NCBI GenBank assembly: GCA_003427395.1
Contig: BFEA01000459.1
Coordinates: 604,412-668,411, forward strand
Direction: 5' to 3'
Source: Chara braunii
Taxonomy: Eukaryota; Streptophyta; Charophyceae; Charales; Characeae
DNA length: 64,000 bases
The notes under the pieces are model-generated. The model had not been told where the DNA came from and searched no databases. It saw nothing but the letters and a program-made list of their open reading frames with translations. Shown one piece after another: positions 1 to 10,616 of the stretch. A program made the position numbers and the translations under genes. Positions within the stretch are counted from its first letter, which is position 1, and every line of letters begins with the position of its first letter.

Positions 1-2870
1 TCAACTCCTGAGAAATCTTTATTCCTGTGTGGGTTGCGTCTGACCCCGAGGGACCTAGACGAGCTCAACTCGAGCTTACCCGAGCGGGGAGGGCTTCTGA
101 CCAGTCGAGTGACAACATATGGTTGTTTGCTCGCTAATCAGGGGCTTAACTTTGGCTGCTGATCATGGTGTACGAGCTCGACCTGCTGAAAACCACCTGG
201 AGAGTTGCAAGGACAATGGAAGACGTTGAGACACTTCAGCTTCGCATCTGTTATGTTGGTCTTCTTCGCCCCATCTCGGCTGATCAGATGAAAATGACGA
301 CTATGATCGGTGCGAAGTATGCTAAACTTCGGCTAGCATTGCATGATCATTCGTAGAGGAGACGATTCCCGAACTTGTCTAATGGACTCTGCACGGGACA
401 GGGTGCGAATTTACTGATCAAGACTCGAGTGATATAACACCGCGTCAAGCGTTTGGCTCAATAAGAGACTGCTTGGTGAGGTCGTGTATAAAGAAAATTA
501 GTCGCTCTGCATTCACACCCTTCTGTCTGGTCTATGCTTCTTGGCCAGTCCAACCTCATAAAAACGGACCCAAGCCTAGCGTGATAACTTCGAGTGTGGT
601 GCCATTGTCGAGGGGGGCTACTCAACTCAAATGCTCTAAGCTCTTATCACTAGTGATTATAGTTCAGGAAGCGTTGGTAACGAGGGAGAACAGGCTGGTA
701 GGGAAAAGGTGACGGCAGTGTTATCTTGGGTTCTAATAAGCATCTAATAATCATAGGGCGCTTGTTTTCAGTATAGTGCTTTCCAGACGGTAAAATCGTT
801 CTTAACGGAAAAGTTGTCTGTTGCAGTTTCGCTGCCCCCCTTTATACGTTGGACATCCTTTCACTCTTACTTTTGCCTCCCCGATTAATGAAGAGTTAGT
901 CGGCTTGAATTAATTAGCGCTAGCTGACGTTGAAATACTCGCTGGCACAACGCGGGTGCCAGATCGTATCGAGTAAAAGCAAAAGGGGGGCAAATAGCTG
1001 AATCACGTAGCGACAGAGTGTGACTCATTGCATTATGAATACACGATTGATTGCTGATTTGTGACAAGTCGTGTAATGTGTTAATCCAAGGTGAGACCCT
1101 GGGAGTGCGTGATCCGCAAAAGTTGGCAAGGCTGAAGTGGCCACCAAGAGACGTCGCGATTTCGTTGTACTTAAACTTAGTGTACCATTTGTATCTGGGA
1201 GACCTATTAACGGTTTGACGGGGTCAAATGTCTTGCTTCCCTCACGTGGTGTGTCTGATGAAAGAATCCTCCTCGAGGCAACTAATTGTAATTGCTCGTT
1301 CTTTCTGCAAATGCCTGATCGGTGAAGCGTAAAAGTTGGACTTAAAACCTTGGTTTCTTGGTAGAATGTTTGGCTGAGGTGTTGTTTTATGGAATTAAGG
1401 CTTTCTCCTTTCGAAGGGTATCAGTGAACTCGCACGAGATGGGGGCGGGGGTGATTCTAGAAAGCTGGTCAGAAATTAGCGAATGGGCCAACGAAGCATC
1501 ACTACTCAATGCTATTAGTTTCAACTAGAGGTACCAATCAGAGACTATGTTTGGTCCGTAGGGCAACAGGACAATAAACCTGGAAAAGGCATACAGGCAC
1601 CGTTAAGTTGCTCTTTGGGAATTTCAACATACAGTTCAATGAGCAGAAAGCAAAAAGTCCTAAAGAAAGTTGTTTACGTGTTGGCCAAATTTATGTTGGA
1701 TGGAGACTAAATCGCACCACCATCATTACCTTTTCTTACCCATTTGACATAGATTTGGTTTTGCGCGAGCCCCTTCCAAGGGGTAAGCAAATCAAGTGTG
1801 TAATCTTTCAGCCCTGGAAATGGTCTGTCATTGGTTAGTTAACCGACTCCTCATTTGCTGTGCATAGCGGTTTGGGCTTTCACAGGAGAAGCCTGAACCA
1901 CGTTGTACAGTAGGAGAGGTGAGTCCGGTACTAACCAGTAATTGCTCACGGCATGAGTCAGGCTTGTCTGGGGTGATAAGCTTCTCATTACAAGGGTGCT
2001 GATTGCAGCGGACTCGCGCAGTCAAGCATCTGGAAAGAGAGCTATTATTAGTGGTGATAAGTGCGACTGATCATGGGTATTGCAGTACTCGTTCATGGTT
2101 GAAGGTAACTTCAGGAAACATTTTATTTCACAAACAGTGAGCGAACTGCCTTGGAGGAAAGAATTGACGACTCGACGCCTAAAAAGTATGGTAGTCTGGG
2201 CCCCATCAGAATTCCTTGATAAACTTCCAGTTATATTCAGTGACACGCTCATCTAGCCTATTGGTGGGTGTAGTGATCAAAGATTTTCTAAATGATAGGA
2301 GCAATGGTTTGTGTAAGTTTTACCGGAGAGGAAAATTGTCAACTTGATAAAATCACTTATCCCGCTGTTAGGGTCAGCAGTGGGTGAAAGTTTAATTCTG
2401 TATAAATATCAAAGGGTTGGAGGTCTGAGATACGTTTTCTGTGGAGTAGGAACACATGAATAGTATGCAGACGTACGGTACCTGGTTTAGTGAGCCTACA
2501 GTGAACCCGAGTCTGTGCGGGAGCGTCTCACTTCAAACTCAGCACAACCGCTGAGTCGCTGTCATCAGAATAGACGGAGGGAGTCCTACATCATACTATT
2601 TCATCTATCTCACATGAGATAGCTTTCAGTATGTACAAACCCAATCCCCGCAAGAGGCCACCAGGATAACAAAAATACTACTCTGAATCACTACTCCAAT
2701 TGACTTGAGAAGTGTTGGAGATATCTGCTCCTGTGGTCACAAAGCCAGAGGAAATTCGAGAGCATTGTCGAGTACATGTCGAGTACATCTTCTACATTCA
2801 TGGGTCAGATGAGAGATTACACGGTACCCTCTCGTCGGTAGGATCCGTCGAGGAGGCAAGGAGAAAGGTT
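1..2870. other. Unassigned sequence, no gene recognised
   Basis: Base composition is balanced, and the only open frames are short (under about 80 codons), overlap on both strands and have no recognisable motif. I see no tandem repeat, long inverted repeat or RNA gene here. It may be old, eroded repeat or intergenic DNA. Confidence 0.5.
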
Positions 2871-2874
2871 ATTG

Positions 2875-2917
2875 GAAGCCAGTAAAGGAGTTTACCAGAA
2901 GCCAGTAAAGGAGTTTA
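2875..2917. repeat. 20-bp direct repeat, two copies
   Basis: The 20-mer at 2875-2894 is repeated exactly at 2898-2917 with a 3-bp gap. This is the first of several short tandem repeats that run to about 4 kb. Confidence 0.85.
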
Positions 2918-3269
2918 GGCATCAACTCCAAACAGAGGTAAAATCACATCAGGCCGAGACATGGTCGGGGAAAAACGAACCGACTTTAGGAACAAGATCG
3001 CAACAGGGCACACAGTATGTCGACAAGACACGAACAGTAATTACGTCAATCAGCTCCTGATCCGTAGTCACAGTTCCCGGATCTGTAGCCAGTCAGTTCT
3101 CGGGACCGCGGGTAATCAATTTCATAAAACATCATTCGGAATCGCACTCAGTTCAGCAGTAGTCAGTTCACCCTCAGATTAGTCAGCAATCTCAGCAGAT
3201 CAAAGCTCTTCAATAGTCTGTTTTCTCCTTGCCAACGCTTCTCCACTACATGATCAATTCTTAGGAATC

Positions 3270-3395
3270 TCTCCATTAAGACGATACTCAGACGATAATT
3301 AGACGTTACTCAGACGATAATTAGGCGGTACTCAGACGATAATTAGACGGTACTCAGACGATACTCAGACGATACTCAGACGATACTTAGACAAT
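3270..3395. repeat. Minisatellite built on an 11/22-bp ACTCAGACGAT unit
   Basis: The motif ACTCAGACGAT recurs about eight times. It alternates with AATTAGACGG-type segments to give 22-bp units, then collapses into pure 11-bp units near 3350-3390. It is followed at 3404-3450 by three copies of a 17-bp unit, CTCAAAACAACAAGTG plus one base. Confidence 0.85.
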
Positions 3396-3514
3396 ACTCT
3401 GGCAGTTCTCAAAACAACAAGTGCTCAAAACAACAAGTGCTCAAAACAACAGTCAGAGGAGTATTTGGTACTCAAGGCAGCGCTAAGAAAAGAATTTCGG
3501 GCTGTATTCGGAAC

Positions 3515-3650
3515 TCAGGACAATACTTGGAACTGTACTCGGAACAGTACTCAGAACTGTACTCAGAACTATACTCGGAACTGTACTCAGAGCAGTTATC
3601 AGGACAGTACTTGGGACAGCATTCAGAAACAGTACCTAGAACGGTGTTTA
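3515..3650. repeat. Short tandem repeat with GAACTGTACTC-like units
   Basis: About seven imperfect units of roughly 15 bp (GGAACWGTACTCRGA pattern) lie side by side. Both plus-strand frames stay open and read as repetitive peptides. I treat these as repeat artefacts, not genes. Confidence 0.75.
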
Positions 3651-3729
3651 GAATGACATTTGACTGTGGAGTCAGTCACTACTTGATTTGTGTTTAATCA
3701 ACAATTAACCAACTCATACGGCAACAGAC

Positions 3730-3980
3730 ATTCGTTAGCAAGCAATCGGTCTCCGAAACAGCAAGCAATCAGTTTCCGGAACCACAAGCAATCAGTTTCC
3801 GGAACAGCAAGCAATCAGTTTCCGAAACAGCAAGCAATCAGTTTCTGAAACAGCAAGCAATCAGTTTCCAGAGCAGCAAGCAATCAGGATCCGGAACAGC
3901 AAGCTATCAGTTTCTGGAACAGCAAGCAATCAGTTTCCAGAGTAGCAAGCAATCAGTTTGCAGAACAGCAGTCACAGTTT
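3730..3980. repeat. 23-bp tandem repeat (AGCAAGCAATCAGTTTCC unit), about ten copies
   Basis: Contiguous 23-bp units with the core CAAGCAATCAGTTTCC run through this interval with scattered substitutions. There are no unique spacers between units, so this is a minisatellite. Diverged CAGCAA/ATCAG material continues to about 4130, up to the start of a relic reading frame. Confidence 0.9.
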
Positions 3981-4154
3981 TCTTATCAGCAACTACTAAG
4001 TTTTCTGATCAGCAATCATTCAGTCTCCTAATCAGCACTAAGAAGCGGCAACCAGCTATCAGCAACAAGGTATCAGCAATCAGTCTTCAACAATCAGTTC
4101 TCAGTGATCAGTTCTTCGTGATCATCTAGTCAGTCTGCACCGACTAGTTTACCC

Positions 4155-4706
4155 ATGAGTACAGTCGAATCCTTTCGAGTCAGCGAGTCGGTGTATACCA
4201 ACCTCAATCAGATTTCATGCAAAGAGGCATTCCGTTATTAGTATGCTAGTGCCATTGGTTTCAGGCAGGGAGATCTGTCAATCTTTGTTGTCTTGACCAG
4301 TTTTGCTGATGGCACTATACACGATCTGAGGTCATACCTGAAGAAGGGCAAGGAGACTCATGAGCATTTCGATCCAGTTTGGATCTCAGCAACCCAATAC
4401 CTCGAGCAGAGAGAGAGGGAACTCGATGAGAGTGGCACTACGCTGATCTAGAGCTTTGGGCCAAAGTTTTATACTGACTATCCCAGGCCTCATGTTCCTT
4501 CCCTCCTCAGAGATGGCACAAGTTGGCTCGATATGATCTGCTTGGCAAAGAGGTATATCTCTCCAACAGTGATCGACATTGAGGCACTGACTGAGCCCAC
4601 CGAGTATCCCTACCTCAGACGAGGAGTCTTTTCAGTGGACGGACTGCCTACATTGTGGGAGGAGTTTTGCTCCATGGTTAACTTCCATGTCATGTACCTT
4701 GGATGA
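4155..4706 (+). pseudogene. Relic reading frame with two internal TAG stops, function unknown
   Basis: From an ATG at 4155 a single frame of 184 codons runs to TGA at 4704-4706, broken only by TAG at about 4240 and about 4448. The residues between the stops look like real protein: a VVLTSFADGT segment, a lysine-rich YLKKGKE patch, an E/R-rich stretch (LEQRERELDE), then PSLLRDGTSWLDMICLAKRY and a W-E-E-F segment. The first TAG follows Arg-Tyr, where a TGG-to-TAG change is a simple explanation. It sits directly downstream of a minisatellite block, as the coding part of a retroelement might. I do not recognise the family; a gag-like or accessory retroelement protein is one possibility. Confidence 0.5.
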
Positions 4707-5303
4707 TCGTGCTCAGAGCTTCCTGGCTTCAGGTGACTCTTTGTCACGAGACCTCAATCTCAGATTGTACATGGGCGTGGGTCACAGCACCAGAGATGAA
4801 CAGTGAAACGAGACATTGAGAGAGACTGACCAGAGGGATGAGTGAGGACTCTTGAGAGGTGTTGACCATGTTTGTTTATGTGTACTTTCTGAGATTATTA
4901 TGAGCTCTCATTCTTCCCTCATTCATTTGATATTTCCTTTGCTCGAGTCAATCGGTCTTGCTTCTTGTATTGTTATTGCCTGATGATTGCTAACGTGGAT
5001 GATTCTGTCACAGTTCTCAAAATCAGATTGACATGATTGATGCCTGCATAGCACCCCATAATTTTATGGTTATTATTTGCATATTTCTCTGCTGTTCCGA
5101 ATCAAAATAAAAGATTCCTAAGACGGGGGACCGGCGAAGACCGCAATTGAAGGGTCTTGCTCGAAGTCGGACGCACACAACAGGAAGGGATTTGCATTAT
5201 TTAATCTATTTAATTTATTGCAATCACATACAAAATCCTGCGTGACAGCCTGTTGACTTTCTGGTCGCCTGAAGCGGTCCGACTGAAAAAAATGCGACAG
5301 CGT
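4707..5303. other. Non-coding stretch
   Basis: No supported reading frame, repeat or RNA gene. It lies between the relic frame and a GC-rich tandem repeat. Confidence 0.4.
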
Positions 5304-5625
5304 GCCTTGTGGTTTGGTAGCCTTGTGGCGGTGCCTCGCGCTTCGCTGCACGGTTGCTGAGCTGCTTGTCTGTGTGCTCTGTCGGCCTTCAGTGTCCTTT
5401 GCGTGCATGCCTTGTAGTTTGGTTGCCTTGTTGGTGGTGCCTTGTGCTTCACTGCATGGTTGCCGAGCTGCTCGTTTGCTTGCCCTGTTGGCCTTTCGCG
5501 TCCTTTACTTGCTTGCGTGCTTTGTAGTCTGGTTGCCTTGCTGATGTTGCCTTGCGCTTCACCGCATGGTTGCCGAGCTGCTCGTCCGCTTGCCCTGTCG
5601 TTCCTTGCAGTCGTCTTTGGTGATA
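5304..5625. repeat. 105-110-bp tandem repeat, three copies
   Basis: Units start at 5304, 5409 and 5519. Each begins GCCTTGTRGTYTGGTWGCCTT (or GCTTTG) and carries TTCRCYGCAYGGTTGCYGAGCTGCT. The similarity is high enough to keep open frames encoding leucine/cysteine-rich peptides, which I do not consider genes. Confidence 0.9.
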
Positions 5626-5785
5626 AGCGGTTGGGCTGCCTCTACTGTGTTGCCTTGTGCTCCACAGGGTTGCTGCCCGCTGCTATGTCCCGCTTGGGGA
5701 CAGTTTGCCTTCAATATGGGTGAAAGGGTTCATGACCCAAACCATCAAATACGGGGATTCCGCAGATTGTCGAGGGTTCAGCCTC

Positions 5786-5823
5786 CTGATGAGTAGGTGC
5801 AACTCCGACGAAACAATCTTGTC
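5786..5823 (+). ncRNA. Candidate hammerhead-ribozyme-like motif 1
   Basis: The order of the hammerhead core is present. CTGATGA lies at 5786-5792. GTAGG (5793-5797) can pair with CCGAC (5805-5809) as helix II, with one A-G mismatch. GAAA is at 5810-5813. A 4-bp helix III (ACAA with TTGT, two-base loop) leads into GTC at 5821-5823, the usual cleavage triplet. A very short helix III is typical of retroelement-borne type I hammerheads. The weak point is helix I: bases before CTGATGA (GCCTC) do not pair with those after GTC (ATCATC), so the motif may be decayed or coincidental. Confidence 0.4.
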
Positions 5824-5829
5824 ATCATC

Positions 5830-6200
5830 GGTTTTTTATTTATTTTTTATTTTTTTCGGTCTTCGCTGTTTTTGGGTACTTGTATTTTTGCTTTGCATGC
5901 TTTCTATGTTTGAGTGATGTCTGCCCTCCCGCCTCCCCCGTGCCTTCCACCCATTGTCTTTTGTTGATGCTTGGGGTATTTTTTTATAATTGCATTTTTT
6001 TGTTCTTCTTTGTTTTTTTTCCATTTATGTATGGTCTGCCCTTCCACCTCCACCATGCCCCCCAGTGCTTGTGCCCTTCTACAGTTTGTTGTCATTGCCT
6101 CCTTGCCTTTTGCCTTATTGTGCTTCCTTTCCCTGTCTTGTGGTGTCTTTTTGATTGTGTGTGTTCCAGTTTGTCCGCAAAGTGACGTGGGAGCATAAAT
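5830..6200. other. T-rich low-complexity stretch
   Basis: Pyrimidine-rich DNA with many T runs. Open frames on both strands are compositional (Phe/Cys-rich on plus, Lys/Gln-rich on minus). No gene supported. Confidence 0.55.
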
Positions 6201-6202
6201 GG

Positions 6203-6357
6203 TCGTGTAGTCCGGCATAGTCATTCCCAACCTTACAGTATAGGATGCGTCTACACCACGCCTACAAGTTTTTGTTCCTGAGTTTGCTCGTGTAGTCTGA
6301 CATAGTCATTCCCCACCTCCGAGTACTGGATGCGTCTGCACCACGCCTACAAGTTTT
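6203..6357. repeat. Direct repeat of about 70 bp, two copies with an 85-bp period
   Basis: The block at 6203-6271 (TCGTGTAGTCCGGCATAGTC start, ending CCACGCCTACAAGTTTT) recurs at 6288-6357 with a few substitutions. Confidence 0.85.
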
Positions 6358-6460
6358 CATTCTTAAGGTACGCCGATATATTATTTCGGATCTTGATTAT
6401 GATGTAGTTTCCGTATCATACAGTAATCATGTCTTATTATGCGGGTTACACACTTCAATT

Positions 6461-6463
<3 letters not shown>

Positions 6464-6493
<30 letters not shown>
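6464..6493. repeat. (CA)n microsatellite
   Basis: A run of about 15 CA dinucleotides with interrupted CA continuing to about 6505, just before the assembly gap. Confidence 0.95.
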
Positions 6494-6496
<3 letters not shown>

Positions 6497-6527
6497 CACA
6501 CACAAATATTAAAAGGCCCCAAAAAAA

Positions 6528-6776
6528 NNNNNNNNNNNNNNNNNNNNNNNNNNNNNNNNNNNNNNNNNNNNNNNNNNNNNNNNNNNNNNNNNNNNNNNNN
6601 NNNNNNNNNNNNNNNNNNNNNNNNNNNNNNNNNNNNNNNNNNNNNNNNNNNNNNNNNNNNNNNNNNNNNNNNNNNNNNNNNNNNNNNNNNNNNNNNNNNN
6701 NNNNNNNNNNNNNNNNNNNNNNNNNNNNNNNNNNNNNNNNNNNNNNNNNNNNNNNNNNNNNNNNNNNNNNNNNNNN
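6528..6776. other. Assembly gap (249 N)
   Basis: Undetermined bases, bracketed by an A run on the left and A/T homopolymers on the right, consistent with a failure in low-complexity sequence. Confidence 0.99.
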
Positions 6777-6886
6777 CCCAAAAAAAAACTTTAAATTTTT
6801 TTTTTTCTTGAATTTTTCTTCTCCATCTCTTCTGTTTTTTATTTTTTATAATTTTAGAAACTTATCTGTTTCCAAAAAAAAAAAAA

Positions 6887-6919
6887 GGGGTTGTAGGGAT
6901 TATAAATCCCTACAACCCC
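6887..6919. repeat. Perfect 15-bp-arm hairpin inside A-rich DNA
   Basis: GGGGTTGTAGGGATT (6887-6901) is followed by ATA and then its exact reverse complement (6905-6919). A runs of 12 or more bases flank it on both sides. It could be the tip of a small foldback element whose other parts lie in the gap. Confidence 0.85.
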
Positions 6920-6978
6920 ATTTAAAAAAAAAAAAAATTTACCCATTATTTAATTCAAGAAAACTGCAGCAAATTCAC

Positions 6979-7060
6979 GTCCGCTGCGCGGACGAGGTCG
7001 GTCGCGGACACGGCCGTATATACGGCCGCCCTCCGAGGTCGACCCCGCGGACGCGTCCGC
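6979..7060. repeat. Cluster of three GC-rich palindromes
   Basis: GTCCGC-TGC-GCGGAC at 6979-6993, an 18-bp perfect palindrome CGGCCGTATATACGGCCG at 7011-7028, and GCGGACGCGTCCGC at 7047-7060. The interval is very CpG-rich compared with the A/T-rich DNA just before it. Confidence 0.85.
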
Positions 7061-7079
7061 AGGTGTTTCATAGTCCGGC

Positions 7080-7910
7080 GTCACCCTGTCATTCCGTGCT
7101 GGGGCCATGGCATGGTGATGCGCGCGATGAAGGGTCGTGCCATTGCAACGTAAGGTCCGGATGCTGAGGAGTGCAATTGCATGGCGGTGCCCGGAATGAT
7201 AGACCATGCGGTCGTACGGTGGGACCCGCGCTGCAGGACCCAGTCTGAAGGATTGTGTCAGTGCATGGCAACGCTAAGGACGAAGGACCACGCCATGTCA
7301 TGGTTTCGTCCGGCGTCCTCTGTGTTACGAAGGAGGGCGCATGACCGTGACAGTGCATGGCAAAGCGTGGGACAAAGGGCGTCATTGTATGGTAGAACTC
7401 GCGGTCCAGGACCCGAGGTGGCAGACCGTGCTACAGGACCATGCCATTTTGTGGCAGGGCCCGGGGTGCCGGACCGTGCCACTGCATGGCAATGCCCGTT
7501 GAGATTGACAATGTCATTGCATGGTGTGACCCGCGCAGCAGGACCCAGTATGCAGAACCATGCCATGTTGTGGCAGGACCTGAGGTGCAGGACCGTGTCA
7601 ATGCATGCCAACGCTAAGGATGAAGGACCTGCGCTGCAGGACCCAGGCTGAAGGGTCATGTCAGTGCATGTCAATGCTAGGGATGAAGGACCATGCCATG
7701 TCACGGTGTGGTCCGACGTCCTCTGTGTTACGAAGGAGTATGTATGTCGACTGCTAAGGTGGAAGGTTACATGTCCGTATGTTGGCAGACTCCCGCCACA
7801 GTACTCGCGATGCAGGACAATGCCATTGAATGGTAGGACCCGCCATGAAGGACCATGCAATTCTGTCGTAGGGCCCGGGACCGTGCCATTGCATGGTATA
7901 TATACTAAGT
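7080..7910. repeat. Degenerate GC-rich tandem repeat region
   Basis: Motifs such as CAGGACCATGCCATT, GTGTCARTGCATGBCAAYGCTA and GATGAAGGACC recur at irregular 50-80-bp intervals. Long open frames exist on both strands (up to 233 codons on minus) with repetitive His/Cys/Arg-rich translations. They are best explained by repeats lacking stop codons. Confidence 0.7.
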
Positions 7911-8115
7911 GACCTAAGTTGTTGCTTAGTATATGTATGGCCTGGTAAGATGGAAGCACTGGATGGTAACATGTTCGTATGTTGGGAGGCTGTGCTGTCT
8001 GTTAGTATGTTGGCGGGTTAGTCAGCGGTGAAGGTAGGCTATGTTGTTGGTAGGTTTGTGTGTCTCTGTGCTAGAGTGTAGCACAATCCGGGGGCCTGTA
8101 TAATAACAATCTCTC

Positions 8116-8118
<3 letters not shown>

Positions 8119-8172
<54 letters not shown>
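8119..8172. repeat. (TG)27 microsatellite
   Basis: Uninterrupted TG dinucleotides ending 14 bp before the ATG of the next reading frame. Confidence 0.97.
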
Positions 8173-8174
<2 letters not shown>

Positions 8175-8186
8175 TTAGAGTGTGCT

Positions 8187-9107
8187 ATGTCGTCGAGTAG
8201 TGAGAACGCCAAGCATCTCCACCAGGAGGATGACTCGGTCAGAGTTACGTTCCCGCCAATGCCACGGGCGGTTTTCATCCATGGAACAAGGGAGCGGACG
8301 GAGATCATCGCCTCCACTCGATAAGATTTTGAGATGGATCCGTGGATGGGCGTCGTGCCTTGGACTGATCGCCCTATTCATTATTGGTGTGAAGAGGATT
8401 GGGAGTCCGCAATGTCCTTATATCCATGGGCGAAAGAGTATCGATTTGCTAACATGTTGGAGTGGAGAAACATGATACAATTGTTGCCTTTGGATTTGTT
8501 GCCGCAAAAGACATTCGCCTTTGAGGCCTCGGATGACAACTTAGACTTTCTAGAGTTCAAGTGCATCACAACCTCGCCTAGGACCTGGTCCCCGATTAAG
8601 CAATTTGAGTTGCTGACATGTGCAAGGTTCTGCGACTTCTTGAGTGACTACCCTTTCCCTGGTTGTCAGAATTCATCCAGTGTGATTTCCTACGGTTGTG
8701 TCCGTGTGAAAATAGAAAAATTGCCTATCAGCAGGATATTATGTGTGGCCTGCACGAACAATGCAAGAACTTTGACAAACGTCGTCGTTTTCTCGACCCA
8801 TAGTAGTTTACATCTTACTAAAGGTTTCCTCGCGCTTCTCAAGTGTTTAGGTAGGGAGGGCAAGTCGGATTTTATGCAGCACGTGAGAGTATTAGAAGGC
8901 GACCAAAAGTTGGAGGTTGAGGCTCATATTGCGCGCATCAGAGATGCAATGGGGAAGTACTTGGCTAGAAACGGGATGTTTGTTCGCATTAAATACATCT
9001 CATTCTTGAAAAATAAAAAATACAAAACCCCCCTCCGCCTTACTTTCGGTTCGTCGTTGTTTGCTTTGTACGGGTTCAGTACAAGGCAACGTTTGTTTTC
9101 AACTTAA
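8187..9107 (+). pseudogene. Unknown protein of about 305 residues with one internal TAA
   Basis: A frame opens with ATG at 8187 (MSSSSENAK start), meets TAA at 8322-8324, and continues in the same frame to a stop ending at 9107, for 307 codons. The part after the TAA (ATG at 8334) is an uninterrupted 257-codon frame with protein-like composition: WTDRPIHYW, DWESAMSLYPWAKEY, and a C-terminal RIRDAMGKYLARN...VRIKYISF segment. A tandem copy at 9.75-10.07 kb keeps this C-terminal segment in translation, which supports real coding descent. I do not recognise a domain or catalytic motif. Either the downstream ATG is used or this is a young pseudogene. The (TG)n tract abuts the start, so a promoter there would be unusual. 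Confidence 0.5.
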
Positions 9108-9740
9108 CTATAGGTGAACGGGTCATAGTGCAGTTTGGGGACTGAAAATGCTCATGCTTACGGGTGTATGTCATGAATGTTGCATTGCGTTGATGTGCTA
9201 CTGTAACATAACATATGTCGATTGATTAACACGTTGCTATACAAACAATTTGTCATTCTATTACTATGTTCGAGGGTTTCATCAGGTATAGCAACATGTA
9301 TGTTTCTTGTGATAGAAAGATATATATTTCTTGTAGTCGATACTCGGATATTCGATACCCCGGTATGTGTGTTACTCGTTGGAAGAAAGTTGTCTGTAAC
9401 CTGTGGTATACGGGCATACGGGAACAACGACCTGCACAAAAATTGATGTATGTTGTGCTCATTCATGTGTGTGTCTCGTGTAGGGTGCATCTTACTGACG
9501 ATGAACATCTCACATACGATGAATCGTGCGTTATGGCTCCAGCGTCGAGCACACCCGTTTCACCTCTGCACACTATCGATGCAGTGTTCTGGCGGAAACA
9601 CGAAAATCTTATCTGTAACCTGTGTGATATGACTCCGCAGTCAGGCAACATCTCCATGAGTTGTGTCGTAATGTTGCATCAGATTACGTTTAGCCAAATT
9701 CATATTCGGAAGGGTGTTGTGCGTGGCTTGTTCGAACTTT
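9108..9740. other. Interval between tandem gene copies, possibly eroded coding DNA
   Basis: A plus-strand frame of 158 codons (9266-9742) overlaps several shorter frames. Its translation shows no convincing similarity to the 8187-9107 protein, although position suggests it could be the eroded front of the second copy. Confidence 0.3.
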
Positions 9741-9774
9741 AATCGACGCAGTTGTATATGTCTCGCGCAACGAG

Positions 9775-10075
9775 TTGAGTTTCCAAAAGAAGGGCATATG
9801 TTTAGTGCAAGGTCAATGTTTGAACGGTAGGATGGATATAGTGTTAGTCGGTCAGGTCGAGGATATCGACATTTGGCAAGAGGCGGAGAAAAAAGTGACG
9901 TGTATCCGTGATGCAATAGGCAAATCGTTGACATGGACTAGAGAGTTCGTTCGCATGAAATACATTTCAGTGTTCACAAAGAATGCGACCGTCGACGAAC
10001 CCTCCTGCCTCATATTCGGCTGATAGATGAACGCGTTGTATGGCTTTGGCTCCTCGCGGAGGTCCACTTGAATCC
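9775..10075 (+). pseudogene. Decayed tandem copy of the 8187-9107 C-terminus
   Basis: The frame at 9775-10023 aligns by eye with the end of the 8187-9107 protein. RDAIGKSLT...EFVRMKYISVF matches RDAMGKYLA...MFVRIKYISFL, and CLIFG matches LTFG. After two stop codons, NALYGFGSS still matches FALYGFSTR. At about 10,110 a GTTTTCATCCATGG string also matches the N-terminal part of the first copy (around 8270), suggesting a third copy started there. So this family occurs as a small tandem array, now broken. Confidence 0.5.
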
Positions 10076-10545
10076 TGGAACATTGTCAAACAGTTCCATA
10101 GTCAGATTGTTTTCATCCATGGCGGGAAGCGTGTGGTGTCGAGGTACAGGACATACATTCTACAGTTTGTACTACGTAGGTGGGTCCATGTGGTATGCCC
10201 CAGTACCTGTCTATTGCAGTCGCGCCTTTCGTGTCCTCTTATGTTTTTTTTTTTTCGTCCTTCGGGACAGCCGTGTTATGTATATGCCAAGGACAAAGGT
10301 AGGGTTGTGATATAGTGGAAGGTCGAGAAGGCCGACTGATGTGAAGGTGGGAGGATCGCTGGTAGTCAAATGAAACAGCACTGTGGTGTACAAAACTAGG
10401 ACGCTGGACCCGGTTTCCGGCTGGTGTAGCTCCTCACCACTAGTTTGGAGCCATCTCCATCGGCGGTCCTATTCGTAGGGGTTGCTCCTATCTGCTCCAC
10501 ATGAATACGGTCGGTCGAGATGTTTTGTGAAAAGAAAAAAAAATA
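10076..10545. other. Non-coding stretch after the gene array
   Basis: Apart from the short N-terminal-like match near 10,110 nothing is supported. A T/C homopolymer lies at about 10,241-10,258. Confidence 0.4.
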
Positions 10546-10548
10546 AAA

Positions 10549-10550
<2 letters not shown>

Positions 10551-10586
<36 letters not shown>

Positions 10587-10607
10587 TATATATATATATA
10601 TATATCG
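10551..10607. repeat. (TA)n microsatellite
   Basis: Alternating TA interrupted once by CG. A second (TA)n tract of about 34 bp lies at 10,721-10,755. Together they bracket the second hammerhead-like motif. Confidence 0.95.
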
Positions 10608-10616
10608 TCAAATAGA

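Noticed and set aside
1-2300. Several 60-80 codon frames at the window start
   Set aside because: Lengths fit chance, frames overlap on both strands and none has motif, repeat or neighbour support.
3730-3980. Regular 23-bp repeat that might be taken for a CRISPR array
   Set aside because: Units are contiguous with no unique spacers, copies vary, and the surroundings are eukaryotic.
6439-7167. 242-codon plus frame
   Set aside because: Most of it is the N gap; the rest is (CA)n and A/T homopolymer.
7258-7959. 233-codon minus-strand open frame
   Set aside because: It runs through degenerate GC-rich tandem repeats, is overlapped by other long frames on both strands, and its translation is repetitive.
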